DNA of 64,000 nucleotides. Source: Pseudomonas kribbensis (lineage in GTDB: Bacteria; Pseudomonadota; Gammaproteobacteria; Pseudomonadales; Pseudomonadaceae). Both the position numbers and the translations under genes were made by a program. The notes beneath the pieces are model-generated. The model worked only from the letters and a program-made list of their open reading frames with translations, was not told the origin of the DNA and ran no database searches. Of this stretch, positions 45,501 to 53,826 are shown piece by piece. Position 1 is the stretch's first letter, and each line of letters begins with the position of its first letter. Where the stretch lies: the NCBI RefSeq assembly GCF_003352185.1, contig NZ_CP029608.1, positions 3,596,001-3,660,000 of the forward strand. Reading direction: 5' to 3'.

Positions 45501-48500
45501 GCTGGTCAGACTCGCGGCGGCGCTGCTGTTGTCGACTTTCAGGCGATCGGTCTCGGCGATCTCCCAATGTCCGTTACGCCGTCCGCCACTACGGAAGTCG
45601 CAGCCGGCAATGGGAATCAGGTTGCAGTCCAGTTGCGTGATGACCACCGAGCTTTTTTCATGGGCGGAGTATTGGAGAATGTCCCTCACGTTGTTCACGG
45701 TCAGGGCATTGATGGTCAGGTCTTGCGCGCTGTAGATCTCGCCGGAACGGTTGTCCAGCAAGTCAGCCTTGCCGCTGTCGCGATCACGGCCGATGTGCAC
45801 ATTGCTCAAGCCATACACATTGCCGTAGGCGTTGGTGAAACTGGCCAACAGCAGACGCATGTCGCCGCCACTGGTGATCAGGCCCCCGCTGTTCAGGAGA
45901 GCATTGGTGGTCAGAGTGAGTTCTTTGCCGGAACCGATGGTGCCGTAGTTATTGATGTTGGCGGCGCCCAGGGTGAGATCACCGCTGGATGTCAGACGCC
46001 CCTGGTTGTTCAATACGCCATTGATATTGATGGTGGTGTTGCCGCCACCGGCAATGCTGGTCCCGGCGTTGAGATCCAGCTGATTGGCCTTGAGCACCAA
46101 GTCGCCAAGACTGCTGGTGCGACCATTCCCGGAATAGCTGCCCCACAATGCCAGATCCAGAGCGCCGTCACTGGCAATCAACCCGTCGTTATTCCAGTTG
46201 CCACCGGTCCCGGTCAGTTTGCTGACGGCCAGCAACTGCCCGCTCACCGTCTGGTTGAGGTTGTTGATGTTGACCGTCAGACGATCGGCCTGGATCAGAC
46301 TGCTGTTGGTCCAGCCATCGGCTGTCAGCGTCAGTCCACCGCGTGTGACGAAGCTGCCGCCAGCACTGCCGAGCTGGCCGGTGGCGATGTCGAAGATTCC
46401 GGTACCGACATGCAACACGTTACCGCCACCGTTCAACAATCCACCCGCGCCGAGACTGAGGTCATTGTTGGCACTTTCTACAGTGCCGTTGCGGTTATCG
46501 AACAGGCCGCCGAGGGTGAACGCGGTTTTTCCGGTGCTGCCGAGTGCGCGCAATTGACCGGTCTGGTTATCGATACTGGCCGCGCCGATGCTCAGGGTGC
46601 TGGCGCTTTCGACGATGCCTTTGCGGTTGTACAGGGCGCCGCTCAAGCTGAAGTCGATCTGCTGACCGGCAACCTGGCCACCCGTGTCGCCACTGTTGTC
46701 AAAGTCTTTGCCGGTAACGCTGACGTGTTGCCTGGCGACCAGTACGCCGTTGCGGTTGTTGAAACTTCCGGTTCTGCCCAGATCGATAGTCGCGTCACCG
46801 CTCTGTGCCGCGATCCGTCCAGCCTCGTTGTCGAGACCGGCCAAGGCCTTGAGCGTCAGTTGCTGAGCCTGAATCACCCCGCCCTGCCCATTACGCAACA
46901 AACCACCGATCTGCGCGGTAAAAGCGCTTTTGAGGCTGGAGAGCACACCGCCACGGCTGTCGAGACTGGCAGCGGTGATGTTGAGATCGCCGGTTTTGGC
47001 AACGAAACGACCGCTCTGGTTATCGATGGCGCCGCCGACGTTCGCAGTGAGTGCGCCTTCGCTTTGCAGGGTTCCCTTGACGTTTTCGAGGCTGGCAGCG
47101 GTCAGTTGCAGATCAGCGGCGTCGCTGTAGATCAGGCCGCCACTGTTTTGCACTGCACCGCTGGCGGTGATCGCAAGGTTATCGTTAGCAGCGACGGTGC
47201 CGCCATTGCGGTTGTCGAGGCCGCCGGTCGACAGACTGAGCAATTTCTGGCTGACCAGTTTGCCACCCTGGTTATTGATTTGTGTGGCACGGGCAATCAC
47301 TAGCGGGCCAACACCGACCAATTGACCTTTGATGTTTGTCAGAGCGCCAAGCAAGTCGAGATTGACAGCCGCTTCACTGGCCAGAACCCCCTCTGTGTTA
47401 TCCAGGTCTGTGCCGGTGAAACGGATGTCCTGCTTGGCGTTGATGGTCGCATGGGTGTTGTCGAGACGTTTGGCGGTGATATCCAGAACCGCGCCACTGT
47501 CGATCTGGCCACCCTGTCCGTTGTTCAACGTACCGGTGACGGTCAGGGTCTGCGCGCCCTCACTCGAGAGCGCACCTTTGTCCGAGTTATCGATGTTGGC
47601 CGCAGTGATCTTCAAAATGCCTTTGCTGGCCAGTGCGCCGGTATTGCTGTTGCGGATGTCGCCCGTGAGATCGACCAATAGATCGCCATCACGACTGGAC
47701 AACGTACCGTGATTGCGATTGTCGAGACTGCCACCGAGCAGGCTCAGGTTTTGCCAGCCGGAAATCAGGCCATTGAGATTGCGCGTGTTGTCAGCGCTCA
47801 GATCCAGTCGCTGACGACTGAAAAGCTTGCCGTCACTGTTGTCCAGATTGCGTGCGGCAAGCGTATAGCTCAGGTCGCTGGAGAGTTCTCCGCCCTGGTT
47901 GCTCAGGTCCCGCAGGTGATTGATGCTCAACCGGCCTTTGGTCGTAATCAGGCCCTTGCTGTTGTTCAGGTCGCCCATCGCACCGCTGAAATCGATGGCG
48001 ATGGCGCTACCGAGCAGCGAGCCGCCATTCTGGTTGTTGATATTGGCAGCGCTGATGGCGAGAGCTTGTGTGGCGTTGATCAGTCCTTTGTCCTGATTGT
48101 CGAGCTGACCGTCAACGCGCAGATCCAGGCCGGTACGACTGGTGAGGGTAGCGCCATTGTTGTTCAGGCTACCTGCGTGGGCATCGATGCTGGCTGCAGC
48201 GATAAGTCCCTTGATATTGGTCAATGCCTGTTGCACGCGCAGGGTCAGGGTTTGATTGCTCAGCAGTTTGCCATTGCTGTTATCCAGGCTGTTGGCAGCA
48301 AACGTAAACGCCTGGGCGCTGGAGATTTCACCGCTACGGTTATCGACCTGTTGCAGTTTTTTCAGAACCAGCAACGGTGCATTGATCAGACCCTTCTGGT
48401 TGTTCAAGGCGCCGTTGTTGAGATCCAGCGTCAGCGACGTATCGCTGGTGAGTTGTCCACCTTCGTGTTGATCCAGGCTTGCTGCATTGACCGACAACGC

Positions 48501-50147
48501 ACCGTTGCTGGCGATCCGGCCCTTGTCGCTGTTGACGATGTGGCCAGCCTTGAGCGTCAGGTTGTCAAGGGAGGTCAACTTGCCACTCTGGTTGTTGATC
48601 TGGCCGGTAGCGGTAATGCTCAAGGTTTTTCCGGCATTTACCAACCCTGCAACGTTGTCCAGCGTTGCCATGCGCAACGTCGCACTTTGCAGGCTCGACA
48701 GTTCGCCACTGCGGTTATTCAAGTGACCGATGTCGGCATCCAGATGCCCGGAACTCTTGATCAGACCGCTGGTGTTGAGTACCTGGCTGGCGTTGAGACT
48801 CAAAGCCCCTGTGCTCAGTACGCGACCTTTGTTCTGGTTATCAAGAGTGCCTGCGGTCACGCGCGTGTTTTGCGAGCTAAAGGTACCGCCCTGATTGTTC
48901 AGGGTCTGTGCCGCCGCGACCGTCAAATCGCGGCTCGCGACCACGCTTTTGCCATTGTTATCGATGCTGCTCGCGCTGATGGCGACATTGCCTGTCGCAT
49001 TGCGAGTGTTGTCGGCGTTGACCCCGGCTTCGATGATGCCGTTGTTGGTCAGTTTTCCACCGGCACTGAGATTGATGTTGTCACGTGCCGCGAGAGTCTG
49101 CCGATTGCTCAGGTTGCCCTGAGTCTGAGCATTGACGCTCATGCCGGCATAAATCGGTCCTTGGGCATCGATGCCGGAGGCCGTGAGGTTGACGTTGCTC
49201 GCAGCCGAGGCTTGTGCCAGTGTCAGCTGGCCGTTGGCATCGATCTGGATATCACCGCCACTGGCCGCCACGTTGCCTGCCAGCTTCACCCCTACGCCAG
49301 CCTCCGTACCCACCAGTTTGATCGTCCCTGCATACATTCCGCCGAGCGCTGAAGAGTCGATCGCCAGTTGCGGTTTGGTGCTGCCATCATCAGTGCGGGC
49401 TGTTGCATTGAGAGTTTGTGCGTTGACATCGTTGCGACCGGCAACAATGGTCAGGTTCTGCGCCTGGATTTCAGCGTTGATTTTTGCACTGCGGGTGATG
49501 ATCTCGAAACGGTCGACGTTGCTGGCATTGAGTCCTGCACCTTCGATGGCGACGTTGCCCTGATCGACCTGAAAACGGTCCAGTCGGCCCGCGCCATCGA
49601 TCACCGGTTTGCCGGTGGTCAGGGTCACCCGAGGCGAGTTGATGAATCCGCAACCGTTACAGGTGATGCCGTAAGGGTTGGCGACAATCACTCGCGCCGA
49701 CTGCCCCGCTACTTCGGTGTAGCCGCGTAATTGACTTGGATTGCCACTGATCACCTCGTTGAGAATCGCCTGCGCCGCTACCCGATTGGTCAGGTTGGGG
49801 TTGCCCACGATGATGCCGCCCAGTTGCGTCTGCCCGGTCTGCGCCGCCACGTTGTTGAGGATGACGCCCTGCGCACCGACGTTGTAGTCATGAAACTGGT
49901 TGTGCGACAGACCCGCACCATTGGGCGTGGCAATGTTGACGATCGGCACGCCGTTGCCCGCCTGACCCAGGCTCGTACCGGGATTGGCCACCACGATACC
50001 GTCCGCCTGTGCCCACATTGGCTGCCAGAACATGACGTTGGCCAGCAGGAATGCCAGGCCACGCTTGGGCATGCCCCAGAAGTGATCGCGGTTTTTTACG
50101 ACCGCAGCAGGCTGGCCGGCCAGAAAGGTCAGGTGGCGAATGTCCAT
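39519..50147 (-). CDS. CdiA/FhaB-like giant two-partner-secreted exoprotein with C-terminal toxin module
   Basis: 3542 residues. The N-terminus is an extended signal peptide (VVKNRDHFWGMPKRGLAFLL ..) ending AQADG, followed by a TPS domain (NPNLTNRV; VANPYGITCNGC). From about residue 300 to 1450 come degenerate FHA repeats of the type LDNxxGxLSS. Residues about 1880-2750 hold hemagglutinin-type repeats (VTLTAGRDVHIDS). A pretoxin region ends in VDNN (residues 3192-3195), a variant of the VENN motif. The 347 residues after it should hold the toxin; the tip has GNEWGANGFWRPGG. Secreted by the TpsB at 50173 and used for contact-dependent inhibition of neighbours. Toxin activity is not recognised. 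Confidence 0.9.
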   Translation of the reverse strand: MDIRHLTFLAGQPAAVVKNRDHFWGMPKRGLAFLLANVMFWQPMWAQADGIVVANPGTSLGQAGNGVPIVNIATPNGAGLSHNQFHDYNVGAQGVILNNVAAQTGQTQLGGIIVGNPNLTNRVAAQAILNEVISGNPSQLRGYTEVAGQSARVIVANPYGITCNGCGFINSPRVTLTTGKPVIDGAGRLDRFQVDQGNVAIEGAGLNASNVDRFEIITRSAKINAEIQAQNLTIVAGRNDVNAQTLNATARTDDGSTKPQLAIDSSALGGMYAGTIKLVGTEAGVGVKLAGNVAASGGDIQIDANGQLTLAQASAASNVNLTASGIDAQGPIYAGMSVNAQTQGNLSNRQTLAARDNINLSAGGKLTNNGIIEAGVNADNTRNATGNVAISASSIDNNGKSVVASRDLTVAAAQTLNNQGGTFSSQNTRVTAGTLDNQNKGRVLSTGALSLNASQVLNTSGLIKSSGHLDADIGHLNNRSGELSSLQSATLRMATLDNVAGLVNAGKTLSITATGQINNQSGKLTSLDNLTLKAGHIVNSDKGRIASNGALSVNAASLDQHEGGQLTSDTSLTLDLNNGALNNQKGLINAPLLVLKKLQQVDNRSGEISSAQAFTFAANSLDNSNGKLLSNQTLTLRVQQALTNIKGLIAAASIDAHAGSLNNNGATLTSRTGLDLRVDGQLDNQDKGLINATQALAISAANINNQNGGSLLGSAIAIDFSGAMGDLNNSKGLITTKGRLSINHLRDLSNQGGELSSDLSYTLAARNLDNSDGKLFSRQRLDLSADNTRNLNGLISGWQNLSLLGGSLDNRNHGTLSSRDGDLLVDLTGDIRNSNTGALASKGILKITAANIDNSDKGALSSEGAQTLTVTGTLNNGQGGQIDSGAVLDITAKRLDNTHATINAKQDIRFTGTDLDNTEGVLASEAAVNLDLLGALTNIKGQLVGVGPLVIARATQINNQGGKLVSQKLLSLSTGGLDNRNGGTVAANDNLAITASGAVQNSGGLIYSDAADLQLTAASLENVKGTLQSEGALTANVGGAIDNQSGRFVAKTGDLNITAASLDSRGGVLSSLKSAFTAQIGGLLRNGQGGVIQAQQLTLKALAGLDNEAGRIAAQSGDATIDLGRTGSFNNRNGVLVARQHVSVTGKDFDNSGDTGGQVAGQQIDFSLSGALYNRKGIVESASTLSIGAASIDNQTGQLRALGSTGKTAFTLGGLFDNRNGTVESANNDLSLGAGGLLNGGGNVLHVGTGIFDIATGQLGSAGGSFVTRGGLTLTADGWTNSSLIQADRLTVNINNLNQTVSGQLLAVSKLTGTGGNWNNDGLIASDGALDLALWGSYSGNGRTSSLGDLVLKANQLDLNAGTSIAGGGNTTININGVLNNQGRLTSSGDLTLGAANINNYGTIGSGKELTLTTNALLNSGGLITSGGDMRLLLASFTNAYGNVYGLSNVHIGRDRDSGKADLLDNRSGEIYSAQDLTINALTVNNVRDILQYSAHEKSSVVITQLDCNLIPIAGCDFRSGGRRNGHWEIAETDRLKVDNSSAAASLTSGGNMTINAQALNNSSSTIAATGNISVNAGTITNKGVQEQEIITKRTYWNYVDQIYATEPAAKAFNEKNGGTPSPTVEADLSRFISMLGGGKLTESIVTVPGSGSSYDAVIQAGGNITLNATQTIDNSVVRPYYSYVAAGKTNTDTGAGSGYSTVVKINPQLPPDLAQQQVSPIDLPGFSLPTGQNGLFRLSSEGSSNPTATGPQSWTLSGGKVSADPSATPITINRVQGLPSNAGKSQPHKYLIETNPVLTDLKQFMSSDYLLKGLGYDADQSAKRLGDGLFEQKLVQQAVVARTGQRFIDGQTSDEAVYKYLMDNAIASKNALNLSVGVTLSAQQVAALTHDIVWLEEREVNGEKVLVPVLYLANANNRLASTGALIQGKDVTLIAGENLENSGTLRASQNLDATAKKDLVSSGLVEAGNVLKLTATDNLTNKAGGIISGRDVTLTAEHGDVINERTVTTHRSSDGRLSEDTDFVDNAARIEAANALVIGAGRDINNSGSVLKSGGDTTLTAGRDVHIDSTEQTTDRSNTNYQYSTVKQHGSDVNVGGTLKVTAQRDVSVVASNVEAKGNVDINAKGDLTISSAADESHATGWNKKFRAEEDHVAQQSSVIKAGGSLTLNADKDLNLIASHVKSGGEAFVYAGDDLNLLTADNLDHSFYTKTTKGSFGKKKSVMTESERIASVSSSIESGSKLVMSAGQDINAQGAKVKSDGSLLATAGHDINLDAAEDYASQASASSKKNWKSSKSNSGEATQTRLNSTEWVAKSMELKADNDIALKAASLRATDDITLTAANDVFIGAAQETQTSSQSQSSSKTGATITGLLSNTQKSQQGQQSSTESIGSDISAGSLQIKSGRDTVVEGSTLVADKNIGINAGRNLEVISAENTTTASSSSGSKKVGEIGSWWQGATGIVKTKESDQSTTTRQSGSQIASLGGNILLTAGDHYTQTASQLVAPVGDIGITAKHVDIGEGYDTLSSTKTASTNRTAVGGTVSIPLVDALRGIQQMGEAAGKTTDGRMLALAAVNAAMSADQAVDAAKALKEDPRVGVKVSVNLSNSQSKMNSSQSGSNVVGSGVIAGGNINIVAKGAGADSNINVVGSRIEGGGDVSLNADGAINLLSAQNTAHQESTNSNSGWSAGIGFGFGEQNGITFELAANKGRGSSDGDDVTHTNTSVKSGGTLNLKSGGDTNIKGATASGETVKVNVGGDLNIESLQDTSTYTSKQSSANVGLSVCVPPFCVGNSSVSGGVSQQHMHSEYASVSEQSGIKAGNGGFQVEVKGNTDLVGAIIASTDKAVADGKNTLSTGTLTTSDVKNKAEYDASSINLSGGYGVDLGKGGSGGNTANRGGPVNAVKEGANTSTPIVLFAGGNSSSTTHSGISGAAVTITNETRQQELTGQTAEQTIAAINTDVSSDRDGSNKLKPIFDVREIDANFEIVGKFVQNVSQFIENRAKEADDKKKQADLELLASRDPSLSKDKQDLHRAKYDELKQQVKDIGENWGPGGTYRQVATALVAGVSGGVTGSSAQFAQNMVVNYVQQQGSAYIGQLVLKGLKEGSPVHAGLHAILGCAGAAASNQSCSAGALGGAASSVLTALFADPNPDETAEDRETKRNLLTTLVAGIAAMSNPNGAATATNAAIANVDNNWLATQQEVQRNKEIAAEPNVLKKMQIYAEWELTSVRQDGLTGIGIVDGFKDGMAEAGLDGLNGAAEFMRHPKEGIVAMIDFVSSTEGVSVLGEELSKSFKIQLEEMNNALEVGGDDNAVNLGRQMGQAVAMVVGAVAGGGTSAARSAALLARMGISVASQTVKKISSKFSLDVFKNQFSKLRALVSKTRVPPPINADSLDKTIIDRIVGIDKGERPLPSTYLSIDYQEAYARLFSSGIARFQPVVPEGVIGRTETWVLPKNVAQDMISRANGDVSKLEQYLGLDKGTLGTDPVLIAVNKTDGVRIPSGNEWGANGFWRPGGFTSGGVPEAVMDPLHPGDYTFTKVFQ

Positions 50148-50172
50148 ATCAGTATCTCGGGGCAGGCGGAAA

Positions 50173-51879
50173 TTAAATAAAGAAATCGAGGCGGAAATAG
50201 ATCGGCGCTTCGCGCTCGGTCAGCGCGGCGGGTCGTTCCAGGGAATGGGCGAAGGTCACACTGGCTGCCACATGCTGGCCACGAGCAAACAACTCCAGCG
50301 AGTTGCTCGACATGCGTCCGTGCTGGTCACCGTTGTATCGATCATTGCGAATCACGCCCTGGTCGTAGCCCAGGCTGGTGCCGTACTCGGCGAACACCGG
50401 GCGCAGCCATTCGGCGGTCACCGGGCGTGCCCAGCGCAGGTCGTTGCGCCAGTAGCCGCCGCTGTCGCCGGACAGCGATTGATCCTTGTAGCCACGGATC
50501 GATGACAGCCCGCCAAGGCTGGTGCGCTGCGGACTGAACAGCACGTCTTCGCTGCGCTGGCCGGTCATCAGGCTGCTGAAGGTGAGCGACTCGCCCCACA
50601 GTTTGAACGGCTGCAGATAACTCAGGGTCGCGGTGTATTTGCGGTAGCGCGCGTCCGGTTCGCCGGGGCCCGGATCGTGACTGCCCTGGGCGTCGAACGC
50701 GCCGATGCCCTGCTGCATGCCGGCATCGAAGTTGACGAAGGCGCTGCCGATCCGCCGCCCGTGGTTGAAGCCGAACTGCGCTTCGCTGATGCGGTTGCTG
50801 CTCAGGCGCAGCTTGCTGTCTTCGATGAAGTTGTTGCTGCGCAGGTACGACAGGCCAGTGCTCAAGGACGTCTTGCTGACGGCGTCGCGGTGGATCACCC
50901 GCTCGGCACGGAACTGATGGTTTTCGCTGTCGCCGGTCTGCTTGAAGTTGTAGCCGTTGGCGGCGATCTGCGAGCGGTATTCGCTCTGGCTGTAGGTGTA
51001 GCTGAAGTTCCACCAGCCCCACGGCAAGTTGTAATTGAGCATGGCGTTGTTGGAAGTGTGCTGATGGTCGGTCATCGCATCGTGACCGCCGCGCAGGCTC
51101 AACTGATCGGCCAGGCCCAGCGGGCTGTCCCAGTCGAAGGTGGTGCCCCACTGCTGCTCGCCGGTGCTGCGCTGGCCGTCGTTGCTGCGCGACAATCCGA
51201 CACGCCAGGGCTTTTGCGGGGTGTTGTTGACCAGTACATCACTGCCACCGACGTTCTTGCCCGGCGAGAGCTCCATCTTGGCCTGATTGGACGGCAGGCG
51301 ATTGAGCTGATCGACCATCTGCTCGATCTCGCGCAGGTTGACCAGTTCGCCGGCCTTGCCGGGAAACGCCATCGACAGCTCACGCTCGGAAAGCTTGCTG
51401 TTGTTGGCGCCTTTCAGGCTTTCGAGTTTGCCTTCGACCACCAGCACTTTCAGGTGCCCCGCGGACAGGTCCTGTTGTGGCAGGTAGGCACGGCTGGTCA
51501 CCAGCCCTTTCTCGATGTAGTGGTCGGTGATGACTTTGAGCAGTTCATTGAGCTGCGGTACGCCCAGGCACTGGCCGATGTAAGGCTTGAGCAGGCGCGC
51601 CTTGTCGCTCTCTGACAGGCTGTCGGCGCCTTTGAGTTCGATGTCCTTGATCGGGAAGCAACGGGTGTCGACCGGCGCCGTCGGTTGAACCGGCCTGGCT
51701 TCCTTGCCGGGCAGATCCTTGAGTTCTTCGAGACGCCGCTGCTGCTCTTCGAGCAGTCGGTTCTGGCGGTCGCGGATCAGGTCGGTATCACCGGGGGTGG
51801 GTGCAGCGAATACAGCATCAAGCGGAGAAAGGCACAGCAAAGCCAGGCACAACCTCGCCACGAGGGCGGGTGAGGACAT
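50173..51879 (-). CDS. TpsB outer-membrane transporter (CdiB/ShlB/FhaC family)
   Basis: 568 residues with a signal peptide (LCLALLCLSPLDAVFA). An N-terminal plug helix rich in Glu/Arg (NRLLEEQQRRLEELKDL) is followed by two POTRA domains (about 75-220, starting DTRCFPIKDIELKGAD) and a 16-strand barrel with the conserved L6 motif LSSIRGYKDQSLSGDSGG (VRGY/F class). It ends in Phe at LDFFI. It lies 25 bp before the CdiA-like gene in one operon and exports that protein. Start supported by a GAGGGA ribosome site. Confidence 0.93.
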   Translation of the reverse strand: MSSPALVARLCLALLCLSPLDAVFAAPTPGDTDLIRDRQNRLLEEQQRRLEELKDLPGKEARPVQPTAPVDTRCFPIKDIELKGADSLSESDKARLLKPYIGQCLGVPQLNELLKVITDHYIEKGLVTSRAYLPQQDLSAGHLKVLVVEGKLESLKGANNSKLSERELSMAFPGKAGELVNLREIEQMVDQLNRLPSNQAKMELSPGKNVGGSDVLVNNTPQKPWRVGLSRSNDGQRSTGEQQWGTTFDWDSPLGLADQLSLRGGHDAMTDHQHTSNNAMLNYNLPWGWWNFSYTYSQSEYRSQIAANGYNFKQTGDSENHQFRAERVIHRDAVSKTSLSTGLSYLRSNNFIEDSKLRLSSNRISEAQFGFNHGRRIGSAFVNFDAGMQQGIGAFDAQGSHDPGPGEPDARYRKYTATLSYLQPFKLWGESLTFSSLMTGQRSEDVLFSPQRTSLGGLSSIRGYKDQSLSGDSGGYWRNDLRWARPVTAEWLRPVFAEYGTSLGYDQGVIRNDRYNGDQHGRMSSNSLELFARGQHVAASVTFAHSLERPAALTEREAPIYFRLDFFI

Positions 51880-51907
51880 GTTCGATCCCTCGAGACGGAA
51901 AGTGATA

Positions 51908-51946
51908 TCAGAATAGTGGCGACATGTTAAAGTGCCACTATTCTGA
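51908..51946. promoter_or_regulatory. 13-bp perfect inverted repeat in the cdiBA promoter
   Basis: TCAGAATAGTGGC at 51908-51920 and GCCACTATTCTGA at 51934-51946, separated by 13 bp (centre-to-centre 26 bp). A third partial copy, GAATAGTG, lies at 51968-51975. It begins 29 bp upstream of the TpsB start and is a good candidate operator for controlling the CDI operon. Which protein binds it cannot be told; HxlR is the next gene upstream. Confidence 0.7.
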
Positions 51947-52116
51947 CGTCAATTTAAGGATTCACCGGAATAGTGTTGCCGACGAGCGGCATCGGCGAAA
52001 TCGTCCGACTCCGACAGAGATGCAGGAGGTTTCGCAGATCAACCAAGGAAAACCGGCCACAGGATCGGCAAACGTTCCGAGAAGCGAAACATCCGACAGA
52101 CCCGACTCACTTCACC

Positions 52117-52566
52117 TCAATGCTCAACAGCCCGTTTCGTCGCCACATCCTCCGGTGCCAGTACCCGGCCATCGGCTGACAGCAACTCCAGCTTCCTGAT
52201 CGGCTTCCCTTTCTGCGCGTCGACCATCACCGACCCCGACTCACCCGGCTCAAACATGAACTCCCCGCCCCACTGCGACAGCGCGACAATCACGGTTTGC
52301 AGCGCCCGGCCCTTTTCCGTCAGCACGTACTCCTTGTAGGCACTGCCATCGGACGCCGGCACCAGGCGCAGGATGTCGCGCTCCACCAGGCCTTTGAGGC
52401 GAACGCTCAAGATGTTCTTGGCGATTTCCAGACTTCTCTCGAAATCGCCGAAACGGCGGATGCCTTCCAGCGCATCACGGACGATCAGCAACGACCACCA
52501 GTCGCCGATCAGGTCCAGCGTCCGGGCGACCGGGCAGGCATTGCCGGCAAGGCTTTTGCGCTTCAT
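52117..52566 (-). CDS. HxlR-family transcriptional regulator
   Basis: 149 residues from ATG 52566 (MKRKSLAGNACPVAR). The HxlR winged helix is recognised by CPVARTLDLIGDWWSLLIVRDA and FDEFERSL-like RFGDFERSLEIAKNILSVRL. The N-terminal Cys may be redox- or aldehyde-sensing, as in some HxlR proteins. It diverges from the alpha/beta hydrolase gene, its usual target in such pairs. Confidence 0.92.
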   Translation of the reverse strand: MKRKSLAGNACPVARTLDLIGDWWSLLIVRDALEGIRRFGDFERSLEIAKNILSVRLKGLVERDILRLVPASDGSAYKEYVLTEKGRALQTVIVALSQWGGEFMFEPGESGSVMVDAQKGKPIRKLELLSADGRVLAPEDVATKRAVEH

Positions 52567-52747
52567 TTCGACTATCTCCGGCAAACGAAAGATGGGATGC
52601 GGTTGCATCTTACAACTCATGTTGCAGAAGCGATAACACCGGCCACCACGAACTTAGCACCTGCGTACAAGTGGCTGATGCGTTTTGTCGCGATAGTGAT
52701 TGTTGCCACCACGGCAACCACATAGAGCCAACCTCCAAGGAGTTTCC

Positions 52748-53566
52748 ATGAGCACGTTCACCACCCAAGACGGCACCGAGATCTATTTCAAGGACTGGGG
52801 CAGCGGCAGGCCCGTGCTGTTCAGCCACGGTTGGCCACTGGACGCCGACATGTGGGAATACCAGATGGAATACCTGAGCAGTCGTGGCTACCGCACCATC
52901 GCCTTCGACCGTCGCGGTTTCGGCCGCTCCGGGCAGCCGTGGACCGGCTACGACTACGACACTTTCGCCGACGACATCGCGCAGTTGATCGAGCACCTCG
53001 ACCTGCGTGACGTGACCCTGGTCGGTTTCTCCATGGGCGGCGGCGATGTCAGCCGCTACATCGCACGCCACGGCAGCGAGCGCGTGGCCGGGCTGGTGCT
53101 GCTGGGCGCGGTGACGCCGCTGTTCGGCAAGAAACCGGACTTTGCCGAAGGCGTCGACAAGTCGGTGTTCGACGGGATCAAGGCCGGCCTGCTGAAGGAC
53201 CGGGCGCAGTTCATCGCTGACTTTAACGCCCCGTTCTACGGCACCAATCAGGGCCAGAAAGTCTCCGAGGGCGTGCTGACGCAAACCCTGAATATCGCGT
53301 TGCTGGCTTCGCTGAAGGGCACCGTGGATTGCGTCACCGCATTTTCGGAAACCGACTTCCGCCCGGACATGGCGAAAATCGATGTGCCGACGTTGGTGAT
53401 TCATGGCGATGGCGACCAGATCGTGCCGTTCGAAACCACCGGCAAACGCGCCGCCGCACAGATCAAGGGCGCCGAATTGAAGGTGTATGCCGGTGCGCCC
53501 CACGGCTTTGCGGTGACCCATGCGCAGCAATTGAATGAAGACCTGCTGGCGTTTCTCGATCGCTGA
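52748..53566 (+). CDS. alpha/beta hydrolase, non-heme haloperoxidase (perhydrolase) type
   Basis: 272 residues from ATG 52748 behind CAAGGAG. Near-identical layout to bacterial non-heme chloroperoxidases/arylesterases: LFSHGWPLDADMWEYQM, FDRRGFGRSGQPW, nucleophile in GFSMGGGDVSRY, Asp in HGDGDQIVP and His in APHGFAVTH. These enzymes hydrolyse esters and can make peracids. The HxlR regulator diverges from it. Confidence 0.93.
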   Translation: MSTFTTQDGTEIYFKDWGSGRPVLFSHGWPLDADMWEYQMEYLSSRGYRTIAFDRRGFGRSGQPWTGYDYDTFADDIAQLIEHLDLRDVTLVGFSMGGGDVSRYIARHGSERVAGLVLLGAVTPLFGKKPDFAEGVDKSVFDGIKAGLLKDRAQFIADFNAPFYGTNQGQKVSEGVLTQTLNIALLASLKGTVDCVTAFSETDFRPDMAKIDVPTLVIHGDGDQIVPFETTGKRAAAQIKGAELKVYAGAPHGFAVTHAQQLNEDLLAFLDR

Positions 53567-53594
53567 GTCCGTGTGATCCGAGCACGCCTTGCAA

Positions 53595-53632
53595 AGGGCC
53601 GCCGACTACCCTGTCGGCGGCCCTTTTTTTTC
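53595..53632 (+). terminator. intrinsic terminator
   Basis: GGGCCGCCGAC-taccct-GTCGGCGGCCC followed by eight T, after the hydrolase gene. Confidence 0.93.
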
Positions 53633-53826
53633 GTTGTCCCGGATTCCGGTGCCATGGCGAGACTCAGCATTTACGGGGCTTTGAAGCCTCTGCATCACGT
53701 TTTTATCTTCACATGCCAGCTTAATAATATTTTACCGATAACCACCCCCTCCCTAGTCTGATCCCAAGCACAGAGAACAGGTCGACAGCGGCCTGAATCC
53801 AACGGCCTCGTGAGAAGGGATCAGAG

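Noticed and set aside
44115..47303. Long open frame on the plus strand opposite the CdiA-like gene (about 1060 codons)
   Set aside because: It mirrors the repeat codons of the giant gene, has no family features or ribosome site, and its composition follows the opposite strand.
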